This document shows, in pieces, positions 1 through 10,759 of a DNA stretch of 64,000 nt. The stretch's first letter is position 1. Each line of letters opens with the position of its first letter. This stretch comes from Thioalkalivibrio sp. XN279 (lineage in GTDB: Bacteria > Pseudomonadota > Gammaproteobacteria > Steroidobacterales > XN24): positions 62,001 to 126,000 of the forward strand of contig NZ_JAANBD010000028.1 of NCBI RefSeq assembly GCF_011089885.1, given 5' to 3'. The notes below the pieces were generated by a model. The model made no database searches. It worked only from the letters and a program-made list of their open reading frames with translations, and was not told the origin of the DNA. Made by a program: the position numbers and the translations under genes.

Positions 1-1024
1 GCGCGGACATGCGCCAGGTCTCACCCATCGCCTTGCCGACCGCAGCCACCGGACCGTAGCGCTGCTCGGTGCGTACCGGGTCCCAAAGCTCAGGCGTCAC
101 TTGCGGACCCGCGCCGATGCGGCCGACCTGCTGCCCTTCCTCGTCCGCGGCGCCGATGAACAGCTCGACCCGCTGCGGCTGCCCGTCGCGCTCGATGAGC
201 AGGGCCACGGTTTCGCCGGGGCGCTCGCGCACGAAGGTCACCCAGCCGGCCCAGTCCTCGATCGGCTCGCCGGCGGCACTGACCACCCGGTCGCCGCCCT
301 GCAGGCCCGAAGCGGCCGCGGTCCCTTCCGGCAAGAGCTCACCGATCACGGCAGGAATGCGCGGGCGCCACGGCGCCAGTCCGAGCTCCGGGAACATGGC
401 CCCGGGCTCGGTCAAGGCTTGCGTGTCGCCCGCGTAGACCAGGCGCGCCTCGCGCTGCAGCCCGCTCTCGTCCTCGACCAGCAGGGTCGCACGTCCGCCC
501 GGCACCATCGCCCCGAGCAGCTCCAACTGCGCGTCCATGAGCGTTGCCGTCACCACGTCGTCCACGGCCACGATGCGGTCGCCCTGCTCCAGCCCGGCCT
601 CGGCTGCCGGCGAGCCCGGCGTGATCTCGCCGACCACCGGCTGCACCGCGGGCACGCCGGCGACGAACATAGCCCAGTAGGCCACGATGGCGAAAAGAAA
701 ATTGAAGGCCGGCCCGGCGAACAGCACGGCGATGCGCCGCTGCGGCGACTGGCGGTTGAAACAGCGCGGCAGGTCCTCGGGCGCCACCCCACCCTCGCGC
801 TCGTCGAGCATCTTCACGTAGCCGCCCAGCGGGATGGCGGAGATCCAGTACTCCGTGCCGTCGCGCCCGGTGCGTTGCCACAGCGCATTGCCGAAACCGA
901 TGGAAAAGCGCAATACCTTGATGCCGAGCCGGCGCGCCACCCAGAAATGGCCGAACTCGTGCACCGCAACCAGCACGCTGATCGCGACCACGAAGGCCAG
1001 CACTGATGTGAGTATTTCGCTCAA
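1..1024 (-). CDS. rseP: RIP-type site-2 zinc metalloprotease RseP (3' part beyond window)
   Basis: Inner-membrane protease that in the sigma-E stress pathway cuts the anti-sigma factor RseA inside the membrane. The reading frame gives HEFGH at residues 22-26 (zinc ligands and catalytic Glu) in the first hydrophobic segment. It continues with IPLGGYVKMLDEREGG, FAGPAFNFLFA and two PDZ-like regions (for example GLQGGDRVVSAAGEPIEDW), matching the family along its length. The C-terminal LDG-containing membrane segment lies beyond base 1. The start is inferred: a TTG at 1024 aligns with the E. coli N-terminus, and no ATG or GTG lies in this frame just upstream. It follows dxr by about 53 bases on the same strand, the usual gammaproteobacterial order. 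Family assignment is firm; the start is moderate. Confidence 0.9.
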   Translation of the reverse strand, partial: MSEILTSVLAFVVAISVLVAVHEFGHFWVARRLGIKVLRFSIGFGNALWQRTGRDGTEYWISAIPLGGYVKMLDEREGGVAPEDLPRCFNRQSPQRRIAVLFAGPAFNFLFAIVAYWAMFVAGVPAVQPVVGEITPGSPAAEAGLEQGDRIVAVDDVVTATLMDAQLELLGAMVPGGRATLLVEDESGLQREARLVYAGDTQALTEPGAMFPELGLAPWRPRIPAVIGELLPEGTAAASGLQGGDRVVSAAGEPIEDWAGWVTFVRERPGETVALLIERDGQPQRVELFIGAADEEGQQVGRIGAGPQVTPELWDPVRTEQRYGPVAAVGKAMGETWRMSA

Positions 1025-1077
1025 CTTGTCGTCCGGTTCACCAAGAGGATCCCGCCGCGTCGCTGCCGCGGGAAGGT

Positions 1078-2259
1078 TTAGAGTGCCAAAGTCCTGATTT
1101 TCTCCGCGGCCGCATCCCGGCTGTGCACATCCAGCGCGAGGATGGAATCGAGGTCGCGCGGCTCAGGCCCGGCATATTGTGCCAGAACCGACTCGATCAC
1201 CGCGGCAATGTCGGTAAAGCCGATGCGCCCCTCAAGGAATGCGGCCACCGCGACCTCGTTGGCCGCGTTCAGCGCCACCGGTGCGCCGGCGTCGCCCGCG
1301 GCGGCCTGCATGGCCAGCGCGAGACACGGGAAACGTACCGGATCCGCCGGGCGGAAACTGAGCTGGCCGCGCGCCGCCAGGTCCAGTGGCGCGACGCCGG
1401 AGTGGATGCGCTCCGGCCAGGCCAGGGCGTGGGCGATGGGCGTGCGCATGTCGGGATTGCCCAGCTGGGCGAGGACCGAGCCGTCGCGGTACTCGACCAG
1501 CGAGTGGATGATGCTCTCCGGGTGCACCACCACCTCGACACGCTCCACGCCGACGCCGAACAGGCGGCAGGCCTCGATGATCTCCAGCCCCTTGTTCATC
1601 ATCGTGGCCGAGTCCACCGAGATCTTGCGGCCCATCTCCCAGTTGGGATGGGCGCAGGCCTGCTCGGGCGTAACGGCGGCGAGCGCCTCCAGCGGGGTGT
1701 CGAGGAATGGCCCGCCCGAGGCGGTCAGCAGCAGCCGCGTGACGCCGGCCGCGTCGGGGTCCGCGTCGCCACTCGGCGGCAGGCACTGGAACAGCGCGTT
1801 GTGCTCGCTGTCGATGGGCACCAGCTCGCCCCCGGACTCGGCCAGCGCCGCCCGCAGCAGCCCGCCCGCCATCACCACCGCCTCCTTGTTCGCCAGCAGC
1901 ACGCGCTTGCCGGCACGGGCCGCGGCCAGCGTCGGCAGCAAGCCCGCGGCGCCGACGATGGCGGCCATGACAAACTCCACGTCGGGCCGGGACGCGGCCT
2001 CGGCCAGCGCCTCGGCGCCGGCGTGGACCTCGACCGACAACCCCTCCGCCGCGACGGCGGCCCGGAGTTGTCGCGCGGCCTCCGGGTCCGCCAGCACGGC
2101 CACGTCCGGCTGGAAGCGCCGGCATTGCTCGAGCAGCAGCGTCCAGTTACGGCACCCGGTGAGTGCGCGCACCGCGAAACGCCCGGGATTGCGTGCCACC
2201 ACGTCCAGGGTGCTGACGCCGATGCTGCCGGTCGCGCCGAGGATCGCCAGTCCCTTCAC
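1078..2259 (-). CDS. dxr: 1-deoxy-D-xylulose 5-phosphate reductoisomerase
   Basis: Converts DXP to MEP with NADPH, the first committed step of the non-mevalonate isoprenoid pathway; cytosolic. The N-terminal NADPH motif is GATGSIG, the metal and substrate site contains SEHNALFQ, and the substrate-binding segment reads [15 protein letters not shown] chose the GTG at 2259 because it gives [14 protein letters not shown], which aligns with E. coli MKQLTILGSTGSIG, and because GAGGG lies just upstream. An ATG at 2295 would add 12 residues and overlap cdsA. At about 393 residues it is normal for the family. It lies 10 bases behind cdsA, so it is probably co-transcribed with uppS and cdsA; uppS uses the isoprenoids made by this pathway. 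Confidence 0.96.
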   Translation of the reverse strand: MKGLAILGATGSIGVSTLDVVARNPGRFAVRALTGCRNWTLLLEQCRRFQPDVAVLADPEAARQLRAAVAAEGLSVEVHAGAEALAEAASRPDVEFVMAAIVGAAGLLPTLAAARAGKRVLLANKEAVVMAGGLLRAALAESGGELVPIDSEHNALFQCLPPSGDADPDAAGVTRLLLTASGGPFLDTPLEALAAVTPEQACAHPNWEMGRKISVDSATMMNKGLEIIEACRLFGVGVERVEVVVHPESIIHSLVEYRDGSVLAQLGNPDMRTPIAHALAWPERIHSGVAPLDLAARGQLSFRPADPVRFPCLALAMQAAAGDAGAPVALNAANEVAVAAFLEGRIGFTDIAAVIESVLAQYAGPEPRDLDSILALDVHSRDAAAEKIRTLAL

Positions 2260-2269
2260 GCGCCCGCCC

Positions 2270-3070
2270 TCACGCCGGCACCAGCCAGCGCACACCGAGC
2301 ACGAATACCGGGATGGCCGCCAGCAGGCTGTCGATGCGATCGAGCACCCCGCCGTGACCGGGGAAGACCTGGCCCGTATCCTTCAGGCCGGCCGTGCGCT
2401 TGAGCATGCTGATGCCGAGGTCGCCGACCACCGAGACGCCGGCCGCCGCGAGCGAGAGGGCCACCAGGGCCAGCGGCGGCACCTGGAACCACCAGGCCGC
2501 GCCGGTCGCCACCAGCGCCACCAGGCAGAGTCCGCCGACCAGGCCCTCCCAGGTCTTTTTCGGGCTGATCTGCGGCGCCAGCTTGACCCGGCCGAGGAAA
2601 CGGCCGGCGAAATAGGCGCCGACGTCCGCCGCCGCCACCACGACGAACATGTACAGCACCCATTGCGGGCCTAAGCCGCGGGTCTTCAACAGCCAGGCGA
2701 AAGCGAGCCAGGCGAGGGGCAACAGCACCAGGCCGCCGGCCAGCACCACCGGCCGCGGCAGGCGCAGCGGGAAGCGGGTGAGCAGCAAGGCCACCACGCC
2801 CCACAGCGCCAGGTGCACCCAGAGCAGCCCCTGCGGCATGTGGCCCGTGGGCATCCACCACGCCAGCCAGCCGATGACCAGCGCCATGGCGAAGGTATAG
2901 GCCGCACGCGGCACCCCGCCGCTCACCTCGGCCAGCCCCGACCATTCCCAGGCCGCCACCAGCAGCAGGATGCCGAACAGCACCACGCCGACGTCCTTGG
3001 AGGCGAAGAACAGCACGGTGAGCAGTGCCGCGACCAGCAGCAAGGCGGTGATGATGCGTTCCTTCAGCAT
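2270..3070 (-). CDS. cdsA: phosphatidate cytidylyltransferase (CDP-diglyceride synthase)
   Basis: Makes CDP-diacylglycerol from phosphatidate and CTP in the inner membrane, the precursor of all bacterial phospholipids. The 266 residues are mostly hydrophobic helices. Family landmarks are [12 protein letters not shown] and, near the C-terminus, the signature S-x-L-K-R-x4-K-D-x-G-x2-F-P-G-H-G-G-x-L-D-R-x-D, seen as [20 protein letters not shown] followed by GVLDRID. Its first bases overlap the end of uppS by 7, so the two are probably translationally coupled. Confidence 0.96.
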   Translation of the reverse strand: MLKERIITALLLVAALLTVLFFASKDVGVVLFGILLLVAAWEWSGLAEVSGGVPRAAYTFAMALVIGWLAWWMPTGHMPQGLLWVHLALWGVVALLLTRFPLRLPRPVVLAGGLVLLPLAWLAFAWLLKTRGLGPQWVLYMFVVVAAADVGAYFAGRFLGRVKLAPQISPKKTWEGLVGGLCLVALVATGAAWWFQVPPLALVALSLAAAGVSVVGDLGISMLKRTAGLKDTGQVFPGHGGVLDRIDSLLAAIPVFVLGVRWLVPA

Positions 3071-3810
3071 GCGTCCTCGCCCTCTTCCGCCACCAGTTGC
3101 TCCGAGGTCAGGCCGAAGCGCCGCTCCACGGCGGCGAACCGCGCCAGGGCCGCGTCCAGCTCCGCCTCGCCGAAGTCAGGCCACAGGCAGTCCGTGAACC
3201 AGCATTCCGAGTACGCCAGGTTCCACAAAAGGAAATTGCTGATGCGATGCTCGCCGCCGGTGCGGATCAGGAGGTCGGGATCCGGCATGCCGGCCAGCGC
3301 CAGCCGCTGCGCGAGGTGCGCCTCGTCCACCTGGTCCGGGGCCAGCTCGCCCGCCGCCACGTCGTCGGCCAGCGCGCGCGCCGCCTGGGCGATGTCCCAG
3401 CGCCCGCCGTACGCGAGGGCCACGACCAGCACCAGGCGCGCATTGTCGCGCGTGCGTTCCTCGGCCGCCGCCATGCGCGCCTGCAATTCCGCAGACAGGC
3501 TGGAGCGGTCGCCGATGAAACGCAGGCGCACGCCGTTGCCGTGCAGCTCGTCGACCTCGCGTTCCAGCGCCTCGAGGAACAGCCGCATCAGGGCCCCGAC
3601 CTCGCGCTGGGGACGACGCCAGTTCTCGCTGGAGAAAGCGAACAGGCTCAGGTGCGAAATGCCGCGCCGGGCGCAGGCCTCGACCACGGCGCGCGCAGCG
3701 CGTACGCCGGCGCGATGGCCGGCCTGGCGCGGCATCATGCGCTGTCGCGCCCAGCGGCCGTTGCCATCCATGATGATGGCGACGTGGACGGGCGTGGCGG
3801 TAGGGTTCAC
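3064..3810 (-). CDS. uppS: undecaprenyl diphosphate synthase (cis-prenyltransferase)
   Basis: Adds eight isopentenyl units to farnesyl diphosphate to make undecaprenyl diphosphate, the lipid carrier for peptidoglycan and O-antigen; cytosolic, membrane-associated. [10 protein letters not shown] carries the catalytic Asp15, [11 protein letters not shown] is the substrate-binding block, and [20 protein letters not shown] is the C-terminal signature. The 248-residue length is typical. Order on the minus strand is frr, then uppS, then cdsA; the start of uppS lies 28 bases beyond the frr stop. Confidence 0.97.
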   Translation of the reverse strand: MNPTATPVHVAIIMDGNGRWARQRMMPRQAGHRAGVRAARAVVEACARRGISHLSLFAFSSENWRRPQREVGALMRLFLEALEREVDELHGNGVRLRFIGDRSSLSAELQARMAAAEERTRDNARLVLVVALAYGGRWDIAQAARALADDVAAGELAPDQVDEAHLAQRLALAGMPDPDLLIRTGGEHRISNFLLWNLAYSECWFTDCLWPDFGEAELDAALARFAAVERRFGLTSEQLVAEEGEDAC

Positions 3811-3837
3811 TTGTGGAGACGCGGGGCCGCCCGGGCC

Positions 3838-4401
3838 TCAGACCTCGAGCAACTCCTGCTCCTTCTCGGCCACCACCTTGTCGACGAGCTCGATATGCTT
3901 GTCGGTGAGCGCCTGCACCTCGTCGTGGGCGCGGCGGTCGTCGTCCTCGGTGATTTCCTTCTCCTTCAGCAACTCCTTGACGTGATGCAGGGCATCGCGG
4001 CGGATGTTGCGGATGGCCACCTTGGCGTTCTCGCCCTCGTGGCGCACGACCTTGGTCATGTCCCGGCGCCGCTCCTCGGTGAGCGGCGGCAGCGGCACCC
4101 GGATGACTGTGCCCGCCGTGTTCGGATTGAGGCCGAGGTCGGAGGTCATGATGGCCTTCTCGACCACCGCCACCATCTGGCGCTCCCAGGGGGTGATGGT
4201 CAGGGTGCGGGAATCCTCGACGCCGACGTTGGCCACCTGGCTCAGCGGCACGTCGCTGCCGTAGTACTCCACGGTGATGTGGTCGAGCAGGCTGGTGTGA
4301 GCGCGTCCCGTGCGCAGCTTCTTCAGCTCGCCGCGCAGCGATTCCACGCTCTTGTCCATGCGCTCGTTGGCGTCTTTCATGATCTCCTGCAGCATGCTCA
4401 T
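3838..4401 (-). CDS. frr: ribosome recycling factor
   Basis: Splits post-termination ribosomes together with EF-G. The 187 residues match the family throughout: [23 protein letters not shown] near the N-terminus (quoted in part), then [26 protein letters not shown] and the helical C-terminal part [20 protein letters not shown]. It lies 13 bases behind pyrH and 27 ahead of uppS. This pyrH-frr-uppS-cdsA order is conserved in gammaproteobacteria. Confidence 0.98.
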   Translation of the reverse strand: MSMLQEIMKDANERMDKSVESLRGELKKLRTGRAHTSLLDHITVEYYGSDVPLSQVANVGVEDSRTLTITPWERQMVAVVEKAIMTSDLGLNPNTAGTVIRVPLPPLTEERRRDMTKVVRHEGENAKVAIRNIRRDALHHVKELLKEKEITEDDDRRAHDEVQALTDKHIELVDKVVAEKEQELLEV

Positions 4402-4414
4402 GCTCTGGGTCCTC

Positions 4415-5155
4415 TCAGGCTTCGGCGCCGGGATCGGTCACCCGCGTCACCAGGGTGCCGACATCCTCGCCATTGACGATTCGCAGCAAGTCGCCCTTGT
4501 TGTGGACGTTGAACACGCGCAAGGGCAGGTCGTTGTCGCGGCACATCACCACCGCGGTGGCGTCCATCACGCCGAGACGCTTGTCCAGCACCTGGTCGTA
4601 GGTGAGCGTGGGATAGTGCTCTGCGTCCGGCACTTTCTTCGGGTCGGCGGAGAAGACGCCGTTCACCTTGGTCGCCTTCAGCAGCAGGTCGGCGTTGATC
4701 TCGATCGCGCGCAGGCTGGCCGCGGTGTCGGTGGTGAAGAAGGGGTTGCCGGTGCCGGCGGCGAGGATCACCACGCGGCTCTTCTCGAGATGGCGGATGG
4801 CGCGACGGCGGATGTAGTCCTCGCACACGTCGTTGATGCGGATCGCGGACATGACGCGCGCGTGCACGCCGAGCTTTTCCAGGGCGTCCTGCAGCGCCAG
4901 CGAGTTGATCACCGTGGCGAGCATGCCCATGTTGTCGCCGGTGACGCGATCCATGCCGGCCTGCGCCAGCCCCGCGCCGCGGAAGATGTTGCCGCCGCCG
5001 ATGACCACCGCGACCTGCACGCCGAGCTCGCGTACGTCGCGCAGCTCGCCCGCGATGCGGTTGATGACTTCCGGGTCGATGCCGTAATCGACGCCGCCGA
5101 GAAGCGCCTCGCCGCTGAGCTTGAGGAGTATTCTTTTCGGAACTTTCCGGCTCAT
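4415..5155 (-). CDS. pyrH: uridylate kinase (UMP kinase)
   Basis: Phosphorylates UMP to UDP; a hexameric amino-acid-kinase-family enzyme regulated by GTP and UTP. It begins [11 protein letters not shown] and contains the glycine-rich [11 protein letters not shown], the UMP site around [15 protein letters not shown], and [18 protein letters not shown] chose the ATG at 5155 ([18 protein letters not shown]), which has a purine-rich GGGGGC ahead of it; an ATG at 5173 would add six residues. A terminator separates it from tsf, so it probably starts a new unit pyrH-frr-uppS-cdsA-dxr-rseP. Confidence 0.97.
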   Translation of the reverse strand: MSRKVPKRILLKLSGEALLGGVDYGIDPEVINRIAGELRDVRELGVQVAVVIGGGNIFRGAGLAQAGMDRVTGDNMGMLATVINSLALQDALEKLGVHARVMSAIRINDVCEDYIRRRAIRHLEKSRVVILAAGTGNPFFTTDTAASLRAIEINADLLLKATKVNGVFSADPKKVPDAEHYPTLTYDQVLDKRLGVMDATAVVMCRDNDLPLRVFNVHNKGDLLRIVNGEDVGTLVTRVTDPGAEA

Positions 5156-5190
5156 TTCGCCCCCTGCGATCAAAACCCCGGCACTGCCGC

Positions 5191-5220
5191 CGTAAATAAA
5201 GAACCCCGCTGTGCGCGGGG
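5191..5220 (-). terminator. rho-independent terminator after tsf
   Basis: On the minus strand CCCCGC (5215-5220), loop GCACA and GCGGGG (5204-5209) form a 6-bp GC stem followed by TTCTTTATTT. It lies 73 bases after the tsf stop and before pyrH, so it closes the rpsB-tsf unit. Confidence 0.8.
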
Positions 5221-5292
5221 TCCTCGAGTTTACCTCATCTCGGGACCGCGCGGCGGTTGTCCGCCTGGCCCCATGCTGCGTTGCGCCGGGCC

Positions 5293-6168
<876 letters not shown>

Positions 6169-6171
6169 GCC

Positions 6172-7059
6172 TTATTCCTCCTTGGCTGCAGGCGCCTCGG
6201 GTTCGGCCGCCGCGGGCTGCGCTTCAGCCGCGGGGGCCGTGGGGACCGCGGGGGCCTCTGGCTGGGCTGCGGCAGCAGGCTTGGCGGCCTTCGGGGCCGG
6301 CTTGCGGGCCGGTTTCCGGGCCGGCGCGCCCTCGTCGACCTCGACGAAGTCGTCCTCGCCCGCCGGCACTTCCGGCACCTGCGCCCTGCCCTCCAGCACG
6401 GCGTCGGCGATCCCGGCGCTGTAGAGCTGGATGGCGCGCATGGCGTCGTCGTTGCCGGGGATGACGTAATCGATACCCTCGGGCGAGCAGTTGGTGTCGA
6501 CCACCGCCACGATGGGGATGCCGAGCTTGTTGGCCTCGGCCACGGCGATGCGCTCGTGCTCGATGTCGATGATGAACAGGGCGTCCGGCAGGGAGCCCAT
6601 GTTCTTGATGCCGCCCAGGCTGCGCTCGAGCTTCTCCATCTCGCGCTTCAGGCCCAGCACTTCCTTCTTCGACAGGCTCTCGAAGGTGCCGTCCTCGGCC
6701 ATCGCTTCGAGGTCGAACAGGCGCTTGATGGACTGCTTGACGGTCTTGTAGTTGGTCAACATGCCGCCCAGCCAGCGGTAGCTGACGAAGGGCATGCCGC
6801 AACGCTCGGCCTCGCGCTGCAGCGACTCGCGCGCAGAACGCTTGGTGCCGACGAACAGCACGCTGCCGCCGTCGGTGGCGAGCTTGCGGATGAAGTCCTG
6901 CGCCTTGATGTACAGCGGCAGGGTCTTCTCGAGATTGATGATGTGGATCTTGTTACGTTCGCCAAAGATGTAGGGTGACATCTTCGGGTTCCAGAAGCGG
7001 GTCTGGTGGCCGAAATGAACGCCGGCCTCCAGCATCTGGCGCATGGAGATAGAAGCCAT
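6172..7059 (-). CDS. rpsB: 30S ribosomal protein S2 with long Ala/Pro/Lys-rich C-terminal tail
   Basis: Small-subunit ribosomal protein needed for S1 binding. The body is clear: [50 protein letters not shown] and [19 protein letters not shown]. Its 295 residues exceed the usual 240-260: after about residue 240 it carries a low-complexity tail with repeats such as [20 protein letters not shown] and an acidic [12 protein letters not shown] end. Such tails occur in some GC-rich lineages; a function here is unknown. A strong promoter lies upstream (7184-7212). Confidence 0.97.
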   Translation of the reverse strand: MASISMRQMLEAGVHFGHQTRFWNPKMSPYIFGERNKIHIINLEKTLPLYIKAQDFIRKLATDGGSVLFVGTKRSARESLQREAERCGMPFVSYRWLGGMLTNYKTVKQSIKRLFDLEAMAEDGTFESLSKKEVLGLKREMEKLERSLGGIKNMGSLPDALFIIDIEHERIAVAEANKLGIPIVAVVDTNCSPEGIDYVIPGNDDAMRAIQLYSAGIADAVLEGRAQVPEVPAGEDDFVEVDEGAPARKPARKPAPKAAKPAAAAQPEAPAVPTAPAAEAQPAAAEPEAPAAKEE

Positions 7060-7183
7060 GTTGTACTCCTTCGGGTTAGGCCTCCACGCATCCCACCCGG
7101 CAACCCCTGTCCACTCGGGAAAGAAGGCACCCAGCCGGGCGTGACGATGCGTGTGTGGGATTAATTGCGATTAAGGCGCGCGC

Positions 7184-7212
7184 TTTATACCATAGGCGCC
7201 GCCTGCGGACAA
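7184..7212 (-). promoter_or_regulatory. sigma-70 promoter of rpsB-tsf
   Basis: Reading the minus strand, TTGTCC (7207-7212) is followed by a 17-base spacer and TATAAA (7184-7189), with a TG one base ahead of the -10 (extended -10). It lies 125 bases upstream of the rpsB start, leaving room for a leader of the kind used in ribosomal autoregulation. The same AT-rich segment may also serve map on the other strand (TTGCGA at 7165), but that is weaker. Confidence 0.7.
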
Positions 7213-7313
7213 TCACTGGAAAACCCTGGCGACAGGGGCTAAGTGATTGAACCGCTATGAAGTTCTCCCCCTTTACCGTTCCTGAACACGCGGCTCGGGA
7301 GGCCGCCAACGCC

Positions 7314-8084
7314 ATGGCCGTGACCATCAAGACGACCGAGGCCGAGCGCGAGGGCATGCGCCGCGCCGGCCGCCTGGCCGCCGAGGTGCTCGACATGATC
7401 GGCGCGCACGTCCAGCCGGGCGTGTCCACCGAGGCGCTGGACGCCATCTGCCACGAGTACATCACCGGCAAGCAGGACGCCGTGCCGGCGCCGCTCAATT
7501 ACCGCGGTTTCCCCAAGTCCATCTGCACCTCGGTGAATCACGTGGTGTGCCACGGCATCCCCGGGGAACGGGTGCTGAAGAAGGGCGACATCGTCAACAT
7601 CGACATCACGGTGATCAAGGACGGCTGGCACGGCGACACCAGCCGCATGTTCTTCGTCGGCGAGCCCACGGTCAGCGGGCGGCGCGTGAGCGAGGTGTCG
7701 CACGAGGCGATGCGCCTCGGCATCGAGATGGTGCGCCCGGGCGTGCGCCTCGGCGACATCGGCTATGCCATCCAGCAGTACGTCGAGGCACAGCATTGCT
7801 CCGTAGTGCGCGAATACTGCGGCCACGGCATCGGGCGCGAGTTCCACGAGGACCCGCAGGTGCTGCATTACGGCAAGCCGGGCACCGGCATGGCGCTGCT
7901 GCCGGGCATGACCTTCACCATCGAGCCCATGGTCAACGCCGGCAAGCGCCACGTGCGCCTGCTGCCCGACGGCTGGACCGTGGTCACCAAGGACCACTCT
8001 CTCTCGGCACAATGGGAGCACACCATCCTGGTCACCGAGGATGGTCACGAGGTGCTCACGCTGGGCGCCTCGGGCCAGGTCTGA
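7314..8084 (+). CDS. map: type I methionine aminopeptidase
   Basis: Removes the initiator methionine from nascent proteins with two metal ions. All five metal ligands are visible: GDIVNIDITV, WHGDTSRMFF, GHGIGREFHE, FTIEPMV and QWEHTILVT; the catalytic His lies in NHVVCHGIPG. I chose the ATG at 7314 (MAVTIKTTEAEREGMRRAGR), preceded by GGGAGG; an upstream in-frame ATG at 7257 would add 19 unconserved residues. It diverges from rpsB, a conserved gammaproteobacterial arrangement, and is followed by glnD after 5 bases. Confidence 0.97.
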   Translation: MAVTIKTTEAEREGMRRAGRLAAEVLDMIGAHVQPGVSTEALDAICHEYITGKQDAVPAPLNYRGFPKSICTSVNHVVCHGIPGERVLKKGDIVNIDITVIKDGWHGDTSRMFFVGEPTVSGRRVSEVSHEAMRLGIEMVRPGVRLGDIGYAIQQYVEAQHCSVVREYCGHGIGREFHEDPQVLHYGKPGTGMALLPGMTFTIEPMVNAGKRHVRLLPDGWTVVTKDHSLSAQWEHTILVTEDGHEVLTLGASGQV

Positions 8085-8089
8085 GCCCC

Positions 8090-10759
8090 ATGGAAACCGC
8101 CGCCCGGCCCGCCGCCACCGACGAACCGCAGCTGCCGGAGATCGGCGCGCCGCCCGGCCCCGACGCCATCCGGCGCTTTCGCCAGGTGCTGGAGCACGGC
8201 GACCAGGCGCTGCGGGCACGCTTCAGCACCGACGAACCGGTCGAGGTGCTGGTGCGCGAGCGGGCGCGGCTGATCGACCTGGCCCTGGTGCGCGCCTGGC
8301 GCATGCACCTCGGCGACGCTCACGATGAGCTCGCGCTGGTGGCCGTCGGCGGCTACGGCCGCGGCGAGCTGCATCCTTGCTCCGACATCGACGTCATGGT
8401 GCTCATGCCCGCGGGCGACGACGGCCCGTGGCGCGAGCGGGTGTCGGCCTTCCTCACCTTCCTGTGGGACATCGGCATGGAGGTCGGGCACAGCGTGCGC
8501 TCGGTGGCCGACTGCGAGCGCGAGGCCGAGGCCGACGTCACCGTGGTCACCACGCTGATGGAGTCACGCCTGCTGGATGGCGCCCAGCCGCTGTTCGAGG
8601 CCATGCAGGCCGCCACCGCGCCCGACCGGGTGTGGCCGCCGGCAGAGTTCTTCACCGCCAAGCGCGACGAGCAGACCGCCCGGCACCATCGCTACCACGA
8701 CACCGCCCACAACCTCGAGCCCAACATCAAGGGCAGTCCCGGCGGGCTCAGGGACATCCAGGTGGTGTGCTGGATGGCGAAACGCCATCTCGGCATCGGC
8801 AGTCTGCACCAGCTGGCGCAGCAGAGTTTCCTTACCGACTACGAGTACCGCCGCCTGCTGGCCGGGCAGAACTTCCTGTGGAAGATCCGCTGGGCGCTCC
8901 ACACCGTCACCGGGCGGCGCGAGGACCGCCTGCTGTTCGACCACCAGGTGAAGCTGGCCAAGCTGTTCGGCTACGAGGACGCGAGCTACACGCTGGCCGT
9001 CGAGCAGTTCATGCAGAAGTACTACCGCACGGTGCAGGAGCTGGCGCGCCTCAACGAGATGCTGCTGCAGCTGTTCGAGGAGGCCATCCTGCTCGATCCC
9101 GCGGCGCCGCCGCGGACGCTGAACGCGCGCTTCCAGGTGCGTAACGAGTTCCTCGAAGTGACCGACGAGGAGGTGTTCGAGCGCACGCCCTCGGCGCTGC
9201 TGGAGATCTTCCTGCTGCTGCAGCAACAGCCCGGCCTGAAAGGCGTCAGCGCGCGCACCATCCGCCTGGTGCGCCGCGCCCTGCCGCTGATCGACGAGGA
9301 GTTCCGCCAGAACCCGCGCCACCATCGCCTGTTCATGGACATCATCAAGGCGCCCGAGGGCGTCACCCACGAGCTCAGGCGCATGAACCGCTACGGCGTG
9401 CTGGGCCGCTACATCCCGGCCTTCGGCCGCGTCACCGGGCGCATGCAGTTCGACCTGTTCCACGCCTACACCGTGGACGCGCACACGCTGTTCGTGGTCT
9501 CCAACCTGCGCCGCTTCGCCCTGGCGCGCTTCGACCACGAGATGCCCATGTGCAGCCGCATCATGCAGGCACTGCCGAAGCCGGAGCTGGCCTACCTCGC
9601 CGGCTTGTTTCACGACATCGCCAAGGGCCGCGGCGGCGACCACTCCGAGCTGGGCGCGGTGGACGCCGAGGCCTTCTGCCTCGAGCACGGCCTGTCGCCC
9701 TACGATGCCCGCCTGGTCGCATGGCTGGTGCGCCACCACCTCACCTTCTCCATCACGGCGCAGAAAAAAGACATCCACGACCCGGCCGTGGTGGCGGAGT
9801 TCGCGCGCACCGTGGGCGACGAGAACCGGCTCGACTACCTCTACGTGCTCACCGTGGCCGACGTGCGCGGCACCAGCCCGAAGCTGTGGAACGCCTGGAA
9901 GGCCTCGCTGTTCGAAGAGTTCTACGACAGCGTGAAGCGCGCCCTGCGCGCCGGCTTGGAGTCGCCCATCGACTCCGAGCAGCTGGTCGCCGAGACGCAG
10001 GAAGGCGCGCTGGCGCTGCTCGCCGCGCGCGGCATCAAGGCCGACCGCGCGCGCGAGGTCTGGAGCGGTTTCGCGCCGGAATACTTCCTGCGCCACACGC
10101 CCGAGGAGATCGCCTGGCACATCCGTGTCCTGGCCGGGCTCGAGGACCGCGGCGAGCAGTCCGCGGTGTCGGTGGAGCAGCAGACCGGGCGCGGCGGCAC
10201 GGCGATCATGGTGTGCACCCTCAGCGGCCAGCACAGTTTCGCGCGCGCCACCGGCGCGCTGGACGAGCTGGGGCTGAACATCCTCGACGCGCGCGTGGTG
10301 CCGGTGGGCGACGGCCGCAACGTGCACACCTACGTGGTGCTGGAGAGCGACGGCTCGCCCATCGACGACCACGAGCGCCTGGTGCAGATCGAGAACGCCG
10401 TGCGCAAGGCGACGCTGGAGCACGGCGGCCGCATGCCGACGGTGATGCGCCAGCCTCCGCGCCAGGTGCGGATGTTCGCCACGCCGACGCGCCTCGCCTT
10501 TTCGCGCGACGCGGCCAACGGCCGCACCGTCATGGAACTGGTGGCCGCCGACCGTCCGGGGCTGCTGTGCGAAGTCGGCAAGGCCTTCGTGGAGTGCGGA
10601 GTCTCGCTGCGCGCCGCGAAGATCATGACCGTCGGCGAGCGCGCCGAAGACGTGTTCTACATCACCGAGATCGAGGGCGACATGCTCGACGAGGCCGGCT
10701 GCGCAGCGCTCGAGCGGCAACTCAAGGAGCGGCTCGACCAGCCGGCAAGCACGCCATGA
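8090..10759 (+). CDS. glnD: bifunctional uridylyltransferase/uridylyl-removing enzyme GlnD
   Basis: Senses glutamine and modifies or demodifies PII proteins with UMP, controlling nitrogen metabolism. The 889 residues show the nucleotidyltransferase motif GGYGRGELHPCSDIDVMVL near residue 87, a GlnE-like helical region, an HD domain near residue 508 (LFHDIAKGRGGDHSE) for UMP removal, and two C-terminal ACT domains (about 700-790 and 810-889) for glutamine binding. The ATG at 8090 follows map by 5 bases. The frame is open further upstream, but that part is antisense-like and unconserved. Its stop overlaps the dapC start by 4 bases (ATGA). Confidence 0.97.
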   Translation: METAARPAATDEPQLPEIGAPPGPDAIRRFRQVLEHGDQALRARFSTDEPVEVLVRERARLIDLALVRAWRMHLGDAHDELALVAVGGYGRGELHPCSDIDVMVLMPAGDDGPWRERVSAFLTFLWDIGMEVGHSVRSVADCEREAEADVTVVTTLMESRLLDGAQPLFEAMQAATAPDRVWPPAEFFTAKRDEQTARHHRYHDTAHNLEPNIKGSPGGLRDIQVVCWMAKRHLGIGSLHQLAQQSFLTDYEYRRLLAGQNFLWKIRWALHTVTGRREDRLLFDHQVKLAKLFGYEDASYTLAVEQFMQKYYRTVQELARLNEMLLQLFEEAILLDPAAPPRTLNARFQVRNEFLEVTDEEVFERTPSALLEIFLLLQQQPGLKGVSARTIRLVRRALPLIDEEFRQNPRHHRLFMDIIKAPEGVTHELRRMNRYGVLGRYIPAFGRVTGRMQFDLFHAYTVDAHTLFVVSNLRRFALARFDHEMPMCSRIMQALPKPELAYLAGLFHDIAKGRGGDHSELGAVDAEAFCLEHGLSPYDARLVAWLVRHHLTFSITAQKKDIHDPAVVAEFARTVGDENRLDYLYVLTVADVRGTSPKLWNAWKASLFEEFYDSVKRALRAGLESPIDSEQLVAETQEGALALLAARGIKADRAREVWSGFAPEYFLRHTPEEIAWHIRVLAGLEDRGEQSAVSVEQQTGRGGTAIMVCTLSGQHSFARATGALDELGLNILDARVVPVGDGRNVHTYVVLESDGSPIDDHERLVQIENAVRKATLEHGGRMPTVMRQPPRQVRMFATPTRLAFSRDAANGRTVMELVAADRPGLLCEVGKAFVECGVSLRAAKIMTVGERAEDVFYITEIEGDMLDEAGCAALERQLKERLDQPASTP

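Noticed and set aside
7547-8089. Upstream extension of glnD by 181 codons
   Set aside because: It overlaps map in another frame, and the conserved GlnD N-terminus begins near the ATG at 8090.
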